Shown piece after piece: positions 18,473 to 26,831 of a stretch of 64,000 nucleotides of DNA (position 1 is its first letter; every line of letters starts with the position of its first letter). The DNA is from CBDFKU01 sp965248975 (lineage in GTDB: Bacteria; Chloroflexota; Dehalococcoidia; Lucifugimonadales; JAGWBF01): the NCBI GenBank assembly GCA_965248975.1, contig CBDFKU010000018.1:186001-250000 (forward strand). The letters run 5' to 3'. Position numbers and translations under genes: made by a program. Under the pieces are notes generated by a model, which saw only the letters and a list, made by a program, of their open reading frames with translations, was not told where the DNA came from and searched no databases.

Positions 18473-19690
18473 CTAGGTAGTGTAGGCGCTGTTGAAGGTG
18501 ACGTACTCTTCGCTGAGGTTGCAGCCCCAGGCGGTGGCCCGGCCTGGGCCCAGGTTCAGCAGGATCCGGAAGGTCACGTCGGGACCCTGCATGAGCACCA
18601 CTACTCCGTCCCTGTGGAAGGGGATGGGGCGTCCGTCCTCCATGATACAGACATCGTTAACGTAAAGGGCGATCTTGCCTTCGTCCACTTCGGCGCCGCT
18701 GCGGCCCAGGGCCGCGATGATCCTGCCCCAGTTGGGATCGGCGCCGTGGACGGCTGTCTTCACCAGACTGGATGACACGACGGTCCTGGCCGCCAGCCGT
18801 GCCTGATCCGTGTCCTTCGCACCTTCCACGGTTACCTCGATGAGCTTTGTCGCCCCCTCCCCGTCCCTGGCCATCTCTTTGGTCAGATGGACGCAAATCT
18901 CGTCGAGGGCCCGCTGGAAGAGGTCGCCGGCAGGCGTGCCTTCCTCGATGGCTCCCGCTTGGGCAGCTCCGTTGGCGAAGATGAGCACTGTGTCGTTGGT
19001 GCTGCCGTCTCCGTCCACGGTGAGCATGTTGAACGAGGAATCCACCGCCCGTTTCAGGGCGCTCTGCAGGAAGTGCGCGCCTACCTCGGCATCGGTGGAA
19101 AGGTAGCAGAGCATGGTGGCCATGTTGGGATGGATCATCCCGGACCCCTTGGTGATGCCGCCTATGGTCACCGTCTTCCCCTGGTGCTGGAACAATACCG
19201 CCGCCTCCTTAGGGTGCGTGTCTGTGGTGAGGATGGCTCGGGCCAGGTCGTGGCCACCGTCCTCAGAGAGCTTTATCTCGCCGATGCCGGCCCGGACCAG
19301 GGCCATCGGCAGCTCGACGCCGATGATGCCGGTGCTGCCCATGAGCACCTCATCCGGCCCGAGGCTCAGGTTCTTGGCCGCCTCGGCGGTGGCCGCCTTG
19401 GCGTCGTCGTAGCCCTGGGAGCCAACGCAGGCGTTGGCTATGCCGCTGTTCACCACCAGAGCCTTAGCCTTGCCGCCGGCCACCCGTTCCTGCGTAAGCA
19501 CCACTGAGCCCGACTTGACGGCATTGGTGGTGAACACGCCCGCCAGTGTGGCGGGGTCGTGAGAGAGGAGTATGCCCAGGTCTAGCTTGTCCTCGGCGTA
19601 CGTCTTCAGCCCCGCGTAGGTTGCGCCGGCCGAGTACCCGCTTGGGGTAGTCACGGTGCCGCCCTTGATGAACTTTATCTCACCAGCCAT
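18473..19690 (-). CDS. argJ: Ornithine acetyltransferase (bifunctional ArgJ)
   Basis: A 405-residue Ntn-type enzyme that moves the acetyl group from acetylornithine to glutamate. The self-cleavage site is in MIHPNMATMLCYLS, where Thr of ATM becomes the N-terminal nucleophile of the beta chain. Further motifs are GSTGIIGVELP and VHGADPNWGRI. It is first in the arg run. ArgJ would make a cyclic pathway, consistent with no argE here; argC is not in the window. The leader has a tandem 11-bp repeat. Confidence 0.93.
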   Translation of the reverse strand: MAGEIKFIKGGTVTTPSGYSAGATYAGLKTYAEDKLDLGILLSHDPATLAGVFTTNAVKSGSVVLTQERVAGGKAKALVVNSGIANACVGSQGYDDAKAATAEAAKNLSLGPDEVLMGSTGIIGVELPMALVRAGIGEIKLSEDGGHDLARAILTTDTHPKEAAVLFQHQGKTVTIGGITKGSGMIHPNMATMLCYLSTDAEVGAHFLQSALKRAVDSSFNMLTVDGDGSTNDTVLIFANGAAQAGAIEEGTPAGDLFQRALDEICVHLTKEMARDGEGATKLIEVTVEGAKDTDQARLAARTVVSSSLVKTAVHGADPNWGRIIAALGRSGAEVDEGKIALYVNDVCIMEDGRPIPFHRDGVVVLMQGPDVTFRILLNLGPGRATAWGCNLSEEYVTFNSAYTT

Positions 19691-19717
19691 CCGGCGTGTT
19701 CGCTCCTAGTTGGTTCC

Positions 19718-19739
19718 TTTGAGATTGCTTTGAGATTGC
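19718..19739. repeat. Tandem 11-bp repeat in the argJ leader
   Basis: TTTGAGATTGC occurs twice head to tail (19718-19728, 19729-19739), followed by TTT. It lies between the predicted transcription start (about 19743) and the argJ ATG at 19690, so it would be in the mRNA leader. Confidence 0.6.
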
Positions 19740-19749
19740 TTTGGAGTAT

Positions 19750-19779
19750 ATCATAGTGAGCTCGGCAGCCACCACACAA
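19750..19779 (-). promoter_or_regulatory. Probable promoter of the argJ operon
   Basis: TTGTGT (19774-19779), 18-nt spacer, TATGAT (19750-19755) on the minus strand, about 50 nt upstream of argJ. Confidence 0.45.
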
Positions 19780-19825
19780 GGTTGCCCGCGACAAACCAAG
19801 CCATAATTCCATCACGCAGACAGCT

Positions 19826-20215
19826 TCAACTCGCCTTCACCTGGCCCTCGGCATAGTAGGGGGCATATATCTTCCTGGCTTCCTCTCGGCGCCCCTTTTC
19901 GGTGATTTCGAAGAAGAGCTCGCCACCGAGGGATCTGGCTGGATATTCGGACAGAGACTCTTCGGTGGGCCCTCTCCAATGCATTCGTAAAACGTCCTGA
20001 GTTATTTCACCCCGCGGTTCGTAAGCCCCTGAAGAATAGTCGTAGAAATATGCTTTCAAAAGCCCGAGGGAGGCGAGTTTAGCTAGGGCACCTATGAAGG
20101 AACTCCTATCCGTATCTGGCAATTCTTTCTTCAAATCCGCGTAGAGGATGTGCAGAGGCTCTAAATCATCACACAGGGAACTAAGAAGATAGTGTTCAAG
20201 TTTGGTTAACTTCAT
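19826..20215 (-). CDS. Hypothetical protein, winged-helix-like
   Basis: I do not recognise this 129-residue protein. The first 60 residues (LEHYLLSSLCDDLEPLHILYADLKKELPDTDRSSFIGALAKLASLGLLKAYF) have the spacing of a winged helix-turn-helix, and the phrase ELFFEITEKGRREEARKIY near the end resembles the wing and tail of regulators such as PadR or ArsR relatives. The ATG overlaps the stop of the 80-residue gene upstream (ATGA), so they form a pair. A+T content is higher than in flanking leuS and argJ. It could be a regulator or antitoxin-like partner; this is inference. Confidence 0.55.
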   Translation of the reverse strand: MKLTKLEHYLLSSLCDDLEPLHILYADLKKELPDTDRSSFIGALAKLASLGLLKAYFYDYSSGAYEPRGEITQDVLRMHWRGPTEESLSEYPARSLGGELFFEITEKGRREEARKIYAPYYAEGQVKAS

Positions 20216-20454
20216 TGGTCCTCCATGGGTCGCGCCCAGTGCCTGTGGACTACTTCTCCATCTCTATCATATATCGTATGCCGAGCTAACTCTCCACCAG
20301 TCCGCGGGTTTCTGAATCGCTCCCGCACGCTTGTACCGCCCCTATATCGCCTACCCTTGGATGCTTCGACAACTTCGCCTACTTTCTCCCATTCCTGAGG
20401 GTTTCTCTCGATGTCTCCAATTAATACGCGGATGTCGGGCTGATATTCTTGCAT
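20212..20454 (-). CDS. Hypothetical small basic protein, first gene of a pair
   Basis: An 80-residue protein I cannot assign. It has many Arg, Glu and Trp residues: DIERNPQEWEKVGEVVEASKGRRYRGGTSVRERFRNPRTGGELARHTIYDRDGEVVHRHWARP. The ending with paired His and Trp is reminiscent of small nuclease or toxin folds but no family is recognised. It overlaps the next gene by 4 nt. The ribosome site is poor. It lies between leuS and argJ, on their strand, with lower G+C than either. Confidence 0.45.
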   Translation of the reverse strand: MQEYQPDIRVLIGDIERNPQEWEKVGEVVEASKGRRYRGGTSVRERFRNPRTGGELARHTIYDRDGEVVHRHWARPMEDQ

Positions 20455-20504
20455 TATCGATTTTCGGACATATATGCCTCACCGAACCGGGCCACCCATA
20501 GAAG

Positions 20505-22976
20505 CTACTTCACCACCACGTTCACCAGGCGGCCGGGAACGTACACCGTCCGCGCCACCTCGCCCTCTCCCAGGAAACCTCGCACCTTGGGGCTGTCCAT
20601 TGCTAGGCGGATAGCCTCTTCCTCGGCGATGTCCACCGCCACCTGGATCCTATCCCGCAGCTTTCCGTTCACCTGCACCACCAGGGTCACCTCCTCCTCG
20701 GCGGCAAGCTCGTCGTCCCATTGTGGGAAGGCCTGGAGGTGGATGCTGTAGGGCCGTCCCGTCCGCTCCCAGAGCTCTTCGGAGAAATGGGGTGCGAGGG
20801 GGGCTAGCATCAGCAGAAACTTCTCGACGCACTCAACCCAGGTGGTGGAATCGACGCTGCCGTCGGACCAGACCCGGTTCAGGTGGTTGGACAGCTCCAT
20901 CAAAGCCGCGATGGCCGTGTTGAACTTGTACCTGTCCAGGTCGTTGTGGCACTTCTTGATGGTCTTGTGGAGCGCCCGCAGGGTATCCTGCACCGCCCCG
21001 TCCTCGCTGGGCCCTGCGTCCAACTCCGAGGCGTCGTGCTGGCACAGCTCCCAGACCCGGTTGAGCCACCGGGCGGCCCCATTGATCCCCGAGGCACTCC
21101 AGGGACCTCCCTGGTCCCATGGGCCCAGGAACATCAGGAAGCACCTGATGGCGTCCGCTCCCAGGGTGCCCACGTACTCGTCGGGGTTAACTACGTTGCC
21201 CCGGCTCTTGCTCATCTTCTCGTGGTCTTCTCCCAGAATCACACCCTGGTTGTAGAGCCGAAGGAAGGGCTCCCCGAAGGTCACCAGGTCCATATCCCGG
21301 AGGGCCTTGGTGAAGAACCGGGCGTAGAGGAGGTGCATGACGGCGTGCTCAGCGCCGCCGGTGTACTGGTCGACGGGCATCCACTTGGCCAGGACCTCCG
21401 GATCGAAGGGACCCTGGTCGTATCCCGGGCTGGTGAAACGCTCCATGTACCACGACGAGTCCACGAAGGTGTCCATCGTGTCCGTTTCCCTGCGGGCAGG
21501 ATGGCCGCAGCCTGGGCAGGTGGCATTCACGAACTCTCGGTTCAGAGCCAGGGGCGAATCGCCGGTGGGTTTGAAATCCGCGCCGGAAGGGAGGAGCACC
21601 GGCAGGTCATCTTCGGGCACCGGTACCGTACCGCAGCGCTCGCAGTAAACCATGGGTATGGGCGTGCCCCAATACCGCTGCCGGGAGATCAGCCAGTCCC
21701 GCAGCCGGTAGGACACCGCCCTTTTCCCCCAACTCCGCTCTTCCACCAGGTCGGCGATGGCTTCCTTGCCCCGTTCGCTGGGGACCCCGTCGAACTGTCC
21801 AGAGTTGACCATGGTCCCCTCGGAGACGTAAGCCTGATCCAGCTCGCTGCCGTCCCAGTCGGTGGGAGCAATCACGACGTTTATGGGGAGCCCGTACTTC
21901 CCAGCAAACTCGAAGTCCCGCTGGTCGTGGGCCGGCACCCCCATAACGGCGCCGGTGCCGTAGCTCATGAGGGCGTAATCGGCGATGAACACCGGGACCT
22001 TCTCGCCGTTGAGGCGGTTGACGACTTGGGATCCCAGGAAGACCCCGGTTTTCTCTTTTTCGGTGGTCAGGCGCTCGATCTCCGTCTGGCGCCGTGCCTG
22101 CTGTACGTAAGCCTCCACCTCGGCCCGCCGCTCCGGCGTCGTGAGTTTCTCCACCAGGGGATGCTCGGGGGCCAGCACCATGAAAGTCACACCGTAGATG
22201 GTGTCGATTCGAGTGGTGAAGGTGCGGAGCTCCGTTTCCTCCAGCCCTAGATGGGAGACGTCGAAACCGATCTCCACTCCGTCGCTGCGGCCCACCCAAT
22301 TGCGCTGCATCGTCAAGATCTTTTCCGGCCAGTCCTCCAGGCCGCCGAAGTCCAGGAGCTCTTCGGCGTAGGCGGTTATGCGCAGGAACCACTGCTCCAG
22401 GTCGCGGCGGGTGATGGCCGTGTCGCACCGCTCGCACCTGCCGTTGACCACCTGCTCATTGGCCAGGACAGTCTGACAGGAAGGACACCAAACCACCGGT
22501 GCCTTGGCGCGATAGGCCAGGCCCTTTTCGTAGAGCCTCAGGAAGAACCATTGGTTCCACCGGTAGAACTCCGGCAGACAGCAGATCACCTCCCTGTCCC
22601 AGTCGTAGATGGCGCCCATGCTGCGGAGCTGCCGGCGCATGTTCTCGATATTGCCCATAGTCCAGGTGTAGGGGTGGATCCCCCGCTGGATGGCAGCGTT
22701 CTCCGCGGGCAGCCCGAAGGCGTCGAAACCCATGGGGTGGAGGACGTTGTAGCCCTGCATCCGGCGGAAACGGGCGTGGCAGTCCGCGGGGGCCATGGCG
22801 TACCAGTGGCCGATGTGAAGGTCGCCGGAGGGGTAGGGGTACATGGTGAGCTCGTACCACTTGGGCCTGGGGTCGTCGTCCCGGACCCGGTATATTCCGT
22901 CCCTCTCCCACCGCTCCTGCCACTTCCCCTCGATGGTCTGTGGATCGTATCGAAGCTCAACCAACCGTGTGGTCAT
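20505..22976 (-). CDS. leuS: Leucyl-tRNA synthetase
   Basis: Class-I synthetase of 823 residues that charges tRNA-Leu. The HIGH site is GDLHIGHWYAM and the KMSKS loop is EDHEKMSKSRGN. The CP1 editing domain (about 220-420) includes TTRIDTIYGVTFMVLAPEHPL and GVPAHDQRDFEFA with the editing Asp. Zinc-type cysteines (CPSCQTVL; CERCGTVP) are present. The end carries the TLVVQVNGKLRDRI domain. I saw no T-box in the 135-bp gap upstream. Confidence 0.97.
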   Translation of the reverse strand: MTTRLVELRYDPQTIEGKWQERWERDGIYRVRDDDPRPKWYELTMYPYPSGDLHIGHWYAMAPADCHARFRRMQGYNVLHPMGFDAFGLPAENAAIQRGIHPYTWTMGNIENMRRQLRSMGAIYDWDREVICCLPEFYRWNQWFFLRLYEKGLAYRAKAPVVWCPSCQTVLANEQVVNGRCERCDTAITRRDLEQWFLRITAYAEELLDFGGLEDWPEKILTMQRNWVGRSDGVEIGFDVSHLGLEETELRTFTTRIDTIYGVTFMVLAPEHPLVEKLTTPERRAEVEAYVQQARRQTEIERLTTEKEKTGVFLGSQVVNRLNGEKVPVFIADYALMSYGTGAVMGVPAHDQRDFEFAGKYGLPINVVIAPTDWDGSELDQAYVSEGTMVNSGQFDGVPSERGKEAIADLVEERSWGKRAVSYRLRDWLISRQRYWGTPIPMVYCERCGTVPVPEDDLPVLLPSGADFKPTGDSPLALNREFVNATCPGCGHPARRETDTMDTFVDSSWYMERFTSPGYDQGPFDPEVLAKWMPVDQYTGGAEHAVMHLLYARFFTKALRDMDLVTFGEPFLRLYNQGVILGEDHEKMSKSRGNVVNPDEYVGTLGADAIRCFLMFLGPWDQGGPWSASGINGAARWLNRVWELCQHDASELDAGPSEDGAVQDTLRALHKTIKKCHNDLDRYKFNTAIAALMELSNHLNRVWSDGSVDSTTWVECVEKFLLMLAPLAPHFSEELWERTGRPYSIHLQAFPQWDDELAAEEEVTLVVQVNGKLRDRIQVAVDIAEEEAIRLAMDSPKVRGFLGEGEVARTVYVPGRLVNVVVK

Positions 22977-23085
22977 CCCAGGTCACCCCTTACCTTGCCC
23001 AGTATCGCCGCCCAGTATCTTCGCAGCAGTCTCTGTTGCTGGCTATTTTACTATAAATGCCCGTACCGAGGGTGGAGTTTTTTGC

Positions 23086-23091
23086 TATACT
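23086..23091 (+). promoter_or_regulatory. Extended -10 promoter of coxG
   Basis: TGCTATACT with TATACT at 23086-23091 is an extended -10 element; no clear -35 is present. The coxG start lies about 20 nt downstream, right after AGGAGGG. Confidence 0.4.
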
Positions 23092-23111
23092 CGGGTCTAA
23101 GGAGGGAACGG

Positions 23112-23549
23112 TTGGACGTTAACACAGAGTATTCCTTCAACGCTCCCCCGTCGCGAGTGTGGGACGTGCTGCTGGACGCCGAGGTCATCGCCCGCTGCAT
23201 GCCTGGCTGCGAGAGGCTGTCGCCTCTGGGAGACGACCGGTACGAGGCCATTATGAGCGTCGGCCTCGGGTCCATCAACACTTCGTTCACCGCTCAGATC
23301 ACCCTGGCCGACCAGGTTCCTCCGAAGTCGTACACGCTGATAGTCGAGGGCCAGGGCGGGCCGGGCTTCGTGCGGGGAGAGGCCCAGATCTCCCTGGAAG
23401 AGCAGGGAAGCGGGACCCTGGTTAAGGTGGACGGCAAGGCCCAGGTCGGAGGCACCATCTCCAGAGTCGGCCAGCGCTTGATGGGGAGCGTGAACCAGAT
23501 GATGATGGACCGCTTCTTCACCTGCCTTCAGCGAGAGGCGGCCGAGTAA
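23112..23549 (+). CDS. CoxG-type SRPBCC protein
   Basis: A 145-residue lipid/hydrophobe-binding START-like (SRPBCC) protein of the CoxG family (MDVNTEYSFNAPPSRVWDVLLDAEVIARCMPGCERL...GKAQVGGTISRVGQRLM). In CO dehydrogenase operons CoxG helps membrane anchoring, but stand-alone copies are common and of uncertain role; no coxLMS is here. The TTG start at 23112 is chosen because AGGAGGG (23099-23105) sits 6 nt upstream. The open frame extends much further 5' but only as antisense of leuS. Confidence 0.82.
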   Translation: MDVNTEYSFNAPPSRVWDVLLDAEVIARCMPGCERLSPLGDDRYEAIMSVGLGSINTSFTAQITLADQVPPKSYTLIVEGQGGPGFVRGEAQISLEEQGSGTLVKVDGKAQVGGTISRVGQRLMGSVNQMMMDRFFTCLQREAAE

Positions 23550-23551
23550 CA

Positions 23552-24142
23552 TCAGGCCAGGTGCAGTATTCGGGCCACCCTCAGCACCCTGGTTGGCAGA
23601 GGCTCTAACAGCCTCAGCGCCAGGGCTATCAGGTAGCTCATACCGACTCCGATAAGGGCTCCAACGACCACGTCCGACGGGTAGAACACGCCCGCGTATA
23701 TCCGGGACAGGCTCCATATCGCCGCCAATCCGTAGAGGAAGGTCCCCAGTCTGCGGCTACCGAGCCACGCGCCCGAGGCCAGAGCGAAGCTGGCGGCCGC
23801 AGGGTTGGCCGGGAACGAGGAGTCGGTCGGCTGGTAGAAGAGCAAAGTAATCTCGTGCTCAACGAAAGGCCTGTCCCTGAAGTAGAGCTCGTTGGTGATC
23901 AGCACCACAAGGTTGGCGAACCCTACGGAGAGCAGGGCGGTCAGCACCGCCCGCTGGTTGACGTCCCTGCTCTCCGGATCCCTTCCCACGAACCACAGCG
24001 CCAGCAGGAATAGGGATATCGACACCGGGATGAAGTAGTCGCTGACGATGAGCTTCATTGCGTCGTCCAGACTCTCGAAACGCCCGGCCCACTGATTGAG
24101 CCAGAGCACTATTTCTGTGTCGACACTCTGTAGCGTTTCCAT
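23552..24142 (-). CDS. PAP2-family membrane phosphatase
   Basis: A 196-residue PAP2 superfamily protein with five or six membrane helices. The acid-phosphatase motifs are visible: a degraded first motif (LYFRDRPF), SSFPANPAAASFALA (PSGH class, here PANPA), and SRIYAGVFYPSDVVVGALIG (SR-YxGVHyPsDV, with Phe in place of the usual His). The usual His of motif 2 is not seen, so catalysis is uncertain. Start at ATG 24142, overlapping the end of the upstream membrane gene by 34 nt. Possible roles are undecaprenyl-diphosphate or phosphatidate dephosphorylation. Confidence 0.7.
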   Translation of the reverse strand: METLQSVDTEIVLWLNQWAGRFESLDDAMKLIVSDYFIPVSISLFLLALWFVGRDPESRDVNQRAVLTALLSVGFANLVVLITNELYFRDRPFVEHEITLLFYQPTDSSFPANPAAASFALASGAWLGSRRLGTFLYGLAAIWSLSRIYAGVFYPSDVVVGALIGVGMSYLIALALRLLEPLPTRVLRVARILHLA

Positions 24143-24540
24143 AAGCTCCTGACGGTGCCGGCGATGACCGCCCAGTAGGTCGTCTCCCGAAGGGCGTCCA
24201 GGCCGGGACCAGGCAGGCGGCTGGCTTTGGCCAGAGAACGGTTGATGACGGACGAAAGGAGGAAAGTGAGCACCGTAGCCGTACCCGCCCCCAGGGCGAA
24301 GTACCCCGCCATCTGGTTCCCGTCCAGGCCGCCTTCGGTGTCCGATACGTTGCGCGGCTCCGAGAGGAAGAACCATAGGAAGGCCAGGACCACCGCCGAC
24401 AGCCCCACTACGACGGCCAGTCTGCGGAAGGGGATCAGAAGCAGTCCTCGCAAACCGGCGTAGACTGCGACCAACTGAAGGACGCCGAGGGCCGCGATGA
24501 ACACGAAGACGAAGTAGTCCAGGGCGAAGGGGCCTGCCAT
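24109..24540 (-). CDS. Small membrane protein of unknown function
   Basis: A 143-residue protein with about four hydrophobic helices (residues 8-30, 38-60, 78-100 and a weaker one near 120). No family is recognised. It lies 3 nt after the plsY-like paralogue 2 stop and overlaps the PAP2 gene, so the three are one transcript. The setting suggests phospholipid or cell-envelope metabolism. Confidence 0.6.
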   Translation of the reverse strand: MAGPFALDYFVFVFIAALGVLQLVAVYAGLRGLLLIPFRRLAVVVGLSAVVLAFLWFFLSEPRNVSDTEGGLDGNQMAGYFALGAGTATVLTFLLSSVINRSLAKASRLPGPGLDALRETTYWAVIAGTVRSLWKRYRVSTQK

Positions 24541-24543
24541 GCG

Positions 24544-25161
24544 CTACTCTTGGGGTATCACTTGGCTCTCGGCCTGTTCTTCTTCTCGCTGAGATAGCTT
24601 TCTAGTCGTCAGGAAGTGCCTGAGCCCCACCAGGATCGGAAGACCCAGCGAATAGAGGATCACCGAAAGAGAGGCTCCGGTAATCCAGGCCAGCAGCGCC
24701 ATAGGAATCATGATGATGCCCAGCACGATCGTGGCGCTTTTGACCACCGGAAGCAGCGCCACGGCACAGAGACTCAGCGGGATGGCGGGTATGGGGATGA
24801 GGGCCATGAACACTCCCACGGCGCTGGCGGCGCCCCTTCCGCCCCGTAGCTGGCTGAAAATGGGCCAGCTATGGCCTACGATAGCTACCGCCCCGGCGGC
24901 CATCGCGGCGGCCGTGCTGCCGATAATCACATTCACCAGGACGACGGCGAGGGCGCCTTTCGCGATGTCAATGGCCCCGACTGTCAGCCCCACCTTTGGT
25001 CCGAGGACGCGGTAGGCATTGGCCGCGCCCGGGTTGCGGTCCCCCTCTTCCCTGATGTCCTTGCCCATGAGCAGGCGCCCCGCGACGTAAGCAGAGGGGA
25101 TGGAGCCTATAAGATAGGCTAACACCAAAGAGCCTGCCCACTCTGCGCCTGACCAGCCCAT
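24544..25161 (-). CDS. PlsY-like acyltransferase, paralogue 2
   Basis: A 205-residue membrane protein of the PlsY family. LAYLIGSIPSAYVAGRLLMGKDIR opens as in PlsY. Motif 1 reads GDRNPGAANAY in place of GSGNxGATN, while motif 2, VGHSWPIFSQLRGGRGAASAVG, is intact including the GH that paralogue 1 lacks. It starts a cluster with a small membrane protein and a PAP2 phosphatase. Together they could remodel glycerophospholipids; which paralogue is the essential PlsY is not clear. Confidence 0.72.
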   Translation of the reverse strand: MGWSGAEWAGSLVLAYLIGSIPSAYVAGRLLMGKDIREEGDRNPGAANAYRVLGPKVGLTVGAIDIAKGALAVVLVNVIIGSTAAAMAAGAVAIVGHSWPIFSQLRGGRGAASAVGVFMALIPIPAIPLSLCAVALLPVVKSATIVLGIIMIPMALLAWITGASLSVILYSLGLPILVGLRHFLTTRKLSQREEEQAESQVIPQE

Positions 25162-25235
25162 AGTGCTCGAGTCTCCCTGGTTACCGATTTAGCCGTATGT
25201 CAACGCCGTTTAGGCCGAGGCGGCCTTCGGACCTG

Positions 25236-26174
25236 CTACACACCCACGAGCCTGGGAGTAACGGAGGTGCACCAGTGTAGATACTTGGGGTTCTTGCCGA
25301 CGACTATGTCAAAGTACATCTTCTGCAGCTTGGACGATATGGGGCCCGCGACGCCATCGCCGATCTTCCGGTTGTCCAGCTCTATCACCGGAGTGAGATG
25401 GGCCGCCGTGCCCGTAAGGAAGCACTCATCGGCCACGTATATCTGGCTTCTGTCGATGTGACCGGTCACCACTTCCAGGTCCAACTCGCTCTGAGCCAGT
25501 TGAACCACGGTGGCCCTGGTGATCCCTGGCAGCACGTTGTCTTCGATGGGGGGAGTGTAGAGCTTCCCATTCATCACCAGGAACAGGTTCTCCCCGGAGC
25601 CCTCGCACACATGACCGTCCTGGTTCAAGATTATCGCCTCGTCGAATCCCGCCATCGTGGCCTCGGTCTTGGCCAGGATGCTGTTAACGTATATGCCAGA
25701 TATCTTGAAGCGGGCCGGAATCATGGGGTCGTCCACCCGGCGCCATGAGGAAGTGCAGCAACGTAGGGTGTCGGTCCCCAAGTAGCTCCCGAATGGTACG
25801 GCGATGAGGCAGAAATCGCTGTCCAGCTCCTGGAGTTTGAGGTTGGCCACTCTCTCGGCGCTCTTGTACGCCAGGGGGCGTATGTACAGGTCCTCGGTGA
25901 TCCCGCATCGCTCCACCAGCTCCACGGTGATGCTGCAGAGGTCCTCCAGGGAGTAGGGGATGTCGAGCATTAGCATGCGGCACCCCAAAAGCAGTCGCTC
26001 GTAGTGCTCCCTCATCCGGAAGATGAAGATGCTCTGCTGGTCCGCGTTCCAGTTGCCCCGTATGCCCTCGAAGACCCCGGTACCGTAGTGCAGGGCGTGG
26101 GTCATGATGCTCACCTTAGCCTCGCTCAGAGGGACGTACTCTCCGCGCAGGAAGGCGATGGGGGTAGGGGTCAC
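25236..26174 (-). CDS. ilvE: Branched-chain amino acid aminotransferase
   Basis: Class-IV PLP aminotransferase, last step of Val, Leu and Ile synthesis. The 312 residues include ALHYGTGVFEGIRGNW, YIRPLAYKSAERV with the cofactor lysine, and GHVCEGSGENLFLV. The start is GTG 26174, because AGGAGG lies exactly 6 nt upstream; the longer open frame runs back through the promoter. D-amino-acid or 4-amino-4-deoxychorismate enzymes share the fold, but the motifs fit IlvE. Confidence 0.9.
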   Translation of the reverse strand: MTPTPIAFLRGEYVPLSEAKVSIMTHALHYGTGVFEGIRGNWNADQQSIFIFRMREHYERLLLGCRMLMLDIPYSLEDLCSITVELVERCGITEDLYIRPLAYKSAERVANLKLQELDSDFCLIAVPFGSYLGTDTLRCCTSSWRRVDDPMIPARFKISGIYVNSILAKTEATMAGFDEAIILNQDGHVCEGSGENLFLVMNGKLYTPPIEDNVLPGITRATVVQLAQSELDLEVVTGHIDRSQIYVADECFLTGTAAHLTPVIELDNRKIGDGVAGPISSKLQKMYFDIVVGKNPKYLHWCTSVTPRLVGV

Positions 26175-26208
26175 CAGGCACCTCCTCTTTAACCTTGAGG
26201 CTGGGGTA

Positions 26209-26237
26209 ATTATAATCAGCGACAAGCTGTAAGGCAA
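26209..26237 (-). promoter_or_regulatory. ilvE promoter
   Basis: TTGCCT (26232-26237), 17-nt spacer, TATAAT (26209-26214) on the minus strand, about 35 nt from the ilvE start. The shared TATAAT palindrome also reads on the plus strand, toward comEA, but without a good -35. Confidence 0.55.
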
Positions 26238-26243
26238 TACGAC

Positions 26244-26831
26244 TTGCTACGAATGACATCCGTGAAGACGATATCCTTCTACATACTGGCGGTACTGCTG
26301 ATCGCCGCCCTTTCGGCCGGCATCGCGCTGGCGGTGAGCCGAAACGGATCTGGGGGACCGGGAGTGGAGATCCTGCTGCCCACGGCCACACCTACTCCCG
26401 TGTTGAAGGTGTACGTCAGCGGCGCCGTCTCCCGGCCCGGGGTTTACCCCATGGCGGAGTCGGACTGGCTGGCCGACGCTATCGAGGCAGCCGGAGGAGC
26501 GACCCGCCAGGCCCGGCTGGACTGCGTAAACCTGGCCCTCAGGGTGAAGGACGAGGCCCAGTACCATGTTCCCGACTCGGAAGAACAGTGCCAGCCCGCG
26601 TCGAGTACCCCCTCCCGAGAGGACGCCGGGATAGACCTGAACACCGCCCCTGTCGAGGATCTGAAGTCCCTACCGGACATAGGCGATGTGAGGGCTCGCG
26701 CCATCGTGGACTATAGGGAGGAGCACGGCCCCTTCCGGTCCACGGAGGAGCTGATGAACGTAAGCCGCATTGGCCCAGGGATTTTCGAGAAGATCAAAGA
26801 CCTGGTCTACGTTTCGGAAGGAGCTCCGTAG
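26244..26831 (+). CDS. ComEA-like membrane-anchored DNA-binding protein
   Basis: A 195-residue competence-type protein. One N-terminal membrane helix (about 8-32) is followed by a Pro/Thr stretch, an SLBB domain (LKVYVSGAVSRPGVYPM...ADAIEAAGGAT) and a helix-hairpin-helix domain (GIDLNTAPVEDLKSLPDIGDVRARAIVDYREEHGPF). ComEA binds incoming DNA outside the membrane. No comEC is in the window. The start is TTG 26244 (AAGG upstream) or ATG 26253. Its 3' end overlaps the convergent transporter gene by 38 nt. Confidence 0.85.
   Translation: MLRMTSVKTISFYILAVLLIAALSAGIALAVSRNGSGGPGVEILLPTATPTPVLKVYVSGAVSRPGVYPMAESDWLADAIEAAGGATRQARLDCVNLALRVKDEAQYHVPDSEEQCQPASSTPSREDAGIDLNTAPVEDLKSLPDIGDVRARAIVDYREEHGPFRSTEELMNVSRIGPGIFEKIKDLVYVSEGAP

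Noticed and set aside
20883..22250. 455-residue plus-strand open frame, and the following frame from 22251 to 23111
   Set aside because: Both are antisense of leuS. Only the part from 23112, after a good ribosome site, is the real coxG.
22977..23111. T-box riboswitch upstream of leuS
   Set aside because: The gap is only 135 bp and lacks the T-box core AGGGTGGNACCGCG and a terminator.
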